NCBI RefSeq assembly: GCF_048553275.1 | Contig: NZ_JBLZMW010000019.1 | Coordinates: forward strand, 1 to 64,000 | DNA from: Pacificoceanicola sp048553275 | Lineage (GTDB): Bacteria; Pseudomonadota; Alphaproteobacteria; Rhodobacterales; Rhodobacteraceae | Direction: 5' to 3' | Length of the DNA: 64,000 bases | Shown: positions 62,480 through 64,000 of the stretch, piece after piece | Layout: each line of letters opens with the position of its first letter | How positions within the stretch are numbered: the stretch's first letter is position 1 | Made by a program: the position numbers and the translations under genes | The notes under the pieces: generated by a model | Seen by the model: only the letters and a program-made list of their open reading frames with translations | The model's database searches: none | Told to the model about the DNA's origin: nothing

Positions 62480-63361
62480 ATGAAAATCGGTTTCATCGGT
62501 CTCGGCGTCATGGGGCGACCCATGGCAGGACACCTGATCGCGGCTGGCCACGACCTTGTTCTGCACCGTGTCAAGGACGTGTCCCGGCACCTTGTCGACC
62601 AAGGCGCGCAGGCGGCAGATACCGCCAAGGACGTCGCGCAAAGCGCCGACATCATCATCCTGATGGTCCCGGATACGCCCGACGTCGAGGCCGTGCTGTT
62701 CGGTGAAGACGGCGTTGCCGCCGGGCTGAGCGAGGGCAAGACCGTCATCGACATGAGCTCGATCTCGCCCGTGGCCACGCGCGAGTTTGCGGACCGCATC
62801 GCCGGGCTGGGCTGTGCCTATCTGGACGCGCCGGTTTCGGGCGGCGAGGCGGGCGCCAAGGCGGCGTCGCTGTCGATCATGGTTGGCGGCGCGCCGGCGG
62901 ATTTCGACCGCGTGTTGCCGATCTTCGAAGTCATGGGCAAGAACATCACGCTGGTGGGGGAGGTCGGTGCCGGTCAGACGGCCAAGATCGCCAACCAGAT
63001 CATCGTCGCCCTGACCATCGGCGCGGTCTCCGAAGGGTTGGTCTTTGCGTCCAAGGCTGGGGCCGATCCGGCCAAGGTGCGCGACGCGATCATGGGCGGA
63101 CTTGCTTCGTCGCGGATCCTGGAACTACACGGCAAGCGGATGATCGACCGCACGTTCGAGCCGGGCTTCCGCATCTCGCTGCATCAAAAGGACCTGAACA
63201 ACGCGCTGGATTCGGCACGCAGCCTGAAGATGGCTCTGCCCGCAACCGCTCAGGCACAGGAATTGTTCAATGCCTGCGCAAGTATGGGCCATGGCGAGCT
63301 GGACCATTCCGCCCTTGTCCGGGCCATCGAGGCGATTTCTGGCCACGAAATCGGGGTTTGA
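62480..63361 (+). CDS. garR: Beta-hydroxyacid dehydrogenase, probable tartronate semialdehyde reductase (GarR-like)
   Basis: This 293-residue enzyme of the 3-hydroxyisobutyrate dehydrogenase family begins MKIGFIGLGVMGRPMAGHLI (NAD(P) motif). It has LDAPVSGGEAGAKAASLSIM (substrate-binding), GAGQTAKIANQIIVALTIGA with the catalytic Lys, and HQKDLNNALDSA. Context decides the substrate: the next gene was a glycerate kinase, so reduction of tartronate semialdehyde to glycerate is likely. AAGGAT precedes the start. Confidence 0.85.
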   Translation: MKIGFIGLGVMGRPMAGHLIAAGHDLVLHRVKDVSRHLVDQGAQAADTAKDVAQSADIIILMVPDTPDVEAVLFGEDGVAAGLSEGKTVIDMSSISPVATREFADRIAGLGCAYLDAPVSGGEAGAKAASLSIMVGGAPADFDRVLPIFEVMGKNITLVGEVGAGQTAKIANQIIVALTIGAVSEGLVFASKAGADPAKVRDAIMGGLASSRILELHGKRMIDRTFEPGFRISLHQKDLNNALDSARSLKMALPATAQAQELFNACASMGHGELDHSALVRAIEAISGHEIGV

Positions 63362-63380
63362 GGACCGCGCAGGGGAATAG

Positions 63381-63620
63381 ATGACCGCCTTACCCAAAAC
63401 CTCCGCGGGACTGGTTCTGCGGAGGTTAATGGATGCAGCCCGCTCTGCGGATGTGCTTGCGGACCCTCTGCCGGAAAACCCGAAGCGGCGGTGCATCATC
63501 GTCGGGGCAGGAACGGCCCCGGCAATCATGGCACAGACCTTCGAGGCGGCATGGCCCATGTCGATCTGTCGGGCATCATTGTCACGCGGTTTGGTCATGC
63601 GGTGCCGGCCGGTAATCCCC
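63381..63620 (+). pseudogene. Glycerate kinase (GckA/TtuD type), truncated remnant
   Basis: The gene starts ATG 63381 (MTALPKTSAGLVLRRLMDAA), then PENPKRRCIIVGAGTAPAIM, with the family's GAGKA changed to GAGTA. A frameshift near 63550 moves the match to another frame (HVDLSGIIVTRFGHAVPAGN), and homology ends near 63620 where the IS3 element begins. Over three quarters of the protein is missing. It followed garR as the next pathway step: glycerate to phosphoglycerate. The cell must use another kinase or the pathway is blocked here. Confidence 0.82.
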
Positions 63621-63649
63621 GCGTTATTACGGGGGCTTGGTCGTAGAAT

Positions 63650-64000
63650 TTACGCGGCCATCTTCAGTTTCTGGGCGGGTGTCATCCCGCCGTTGCCCAT
63701 GTTGGGGCGTTCGTGGTTGTAGGACCAGAGCCACTCAGTGGCAATCTGCTGGACCTCCTCGATGCTGTCGAAAATGTACAGGTCCAGCCATTCGTGCCAG
63801 ACCGTCCGGTTGTAGCGCTCGAGATAGGCGTCTTGCTGGGGCTTGCCGGGCTGAATGTAGATCTGGGAGATGCCCAGCTTTTCGGCCCAGATCGTCAGCG
63901 TTGAACTGACATACTCGGGGCCATTGTCGGCTCTGATCACCAATGGCTTTCCCCGCCACTCGATAATCCGGTTCAATGCCCTGACGACCCGTTCTGCAGG
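63650..64000 (-). mobile_element. IS3-family transposase (OrfB/DDE), partial at window end
   Basis: The minus-strand frame is open to base 64000 and begins PAERVVRALNRIIEWRGKPL, then RADNGPEYVSSTL, with the second Asp and later DDE Glu seen in YLERYNRTVWHEWLDLYIFD, ending NGGMTPAQKLKMAA at 63650. It is the C-terminal part of an IS3-type transposase. The frame is undisrupted in the visible part. The element's end near 63620-63650 cuts the glycerate kinase gene. Confidence 0.88.

Overview
The window is high-GC DNA from an alphaproteobacterium, most likely a Rhodobacteraceae (Roseobacter-group) member. The evidence is gene content: tripartite TRAP carriers, an FrcBCA-type sugar transporter with a divergent ROK regulator, a homogentisate operon, methylcrotonyl-CoA carboxylase genes with bioY, and an oxidative uronate cluster. 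Many genes are tightly packed with 4-bp ATGA overlaps. The species cannot be named from the sequence alone.

Layout. 1-103: start of an acetyl-CoA synthetase gene leaving the window. 536-3687: a complete TRAP transporter (SBP, small and large permeases). 3785-8718: frcB-frcC-frcA on the minus strand, opposed by a ROK repressor gene. A perfect 14-bp inverted repeat lies between them, and a 90-bp tandem-repeat array (with an assembly gap) sits between frcC and frcA. 8849-14613: hmgA, fahA, a metallo-beta-lactamase-fold protein, a flavin monooxygenase and a 66-residue DUF2783 protein. Together they look like 3-hydroxyphenylacetate/homogentisate catabolism. 14679-20020: an alpha/beta hydrolase opposed to a membrane metallophosphoesterase and a large cholesterol-oxidase-like GMC flavoprotein. 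20157-29739: small accessory genes (NAD(P)-binding reductase with a membrane partner, glycine-zipper lipoprotein, AraC and Crp regulators, several tiny proteins) ending in an hflK-hflC pair.

29740-34109 is a decay zone. It holds a strongly degenerate IS66 element, a degenerate IS21 istB fragment and the tail of an aldehyde dehydrogenase gene.

34137-48348 is a coherent catabolic island. A minus-strand IclR/thioesterase/CoA-transferase operon faces a plus-strand run of acyl-CoA synthetase, MaoC-like hydratase, TRAP transporter, biotin-dependent acyl-CoA carboxylase (beta, alpha), HMG-CoA lyase, enoyl-CoA hydratase and BioY. I infer import of a branched C5 acid (3-hydroxy-3-methylbutyrate or 3-methylcrotonate), CoA activation, and conversion through 3-methylglutaconyl-CoA and HMG-CoA to acetyl-CoA and acetoacetate. 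BioY would supply biotin for the carboxylase.

48366-63620 is a uronate/aldarate island. It has an aldose-epimerase-like protein and uronate dehydrogenase (minus), then an oligopeptide-type ABC transporter, an enolase-superfamily dehydratase, a lactonase, an RraA-family aldolase candidate, a TerC-like membrane protein, a GntR regulator, a D-2-hydroxyacid dehydrogenase, a tartronate-semialdehyde-reductase-like enzyme and a broken glycerate kinase gene. An IS3-family transposase gene on the minus strand interrupts the end of the island and runs off the window.
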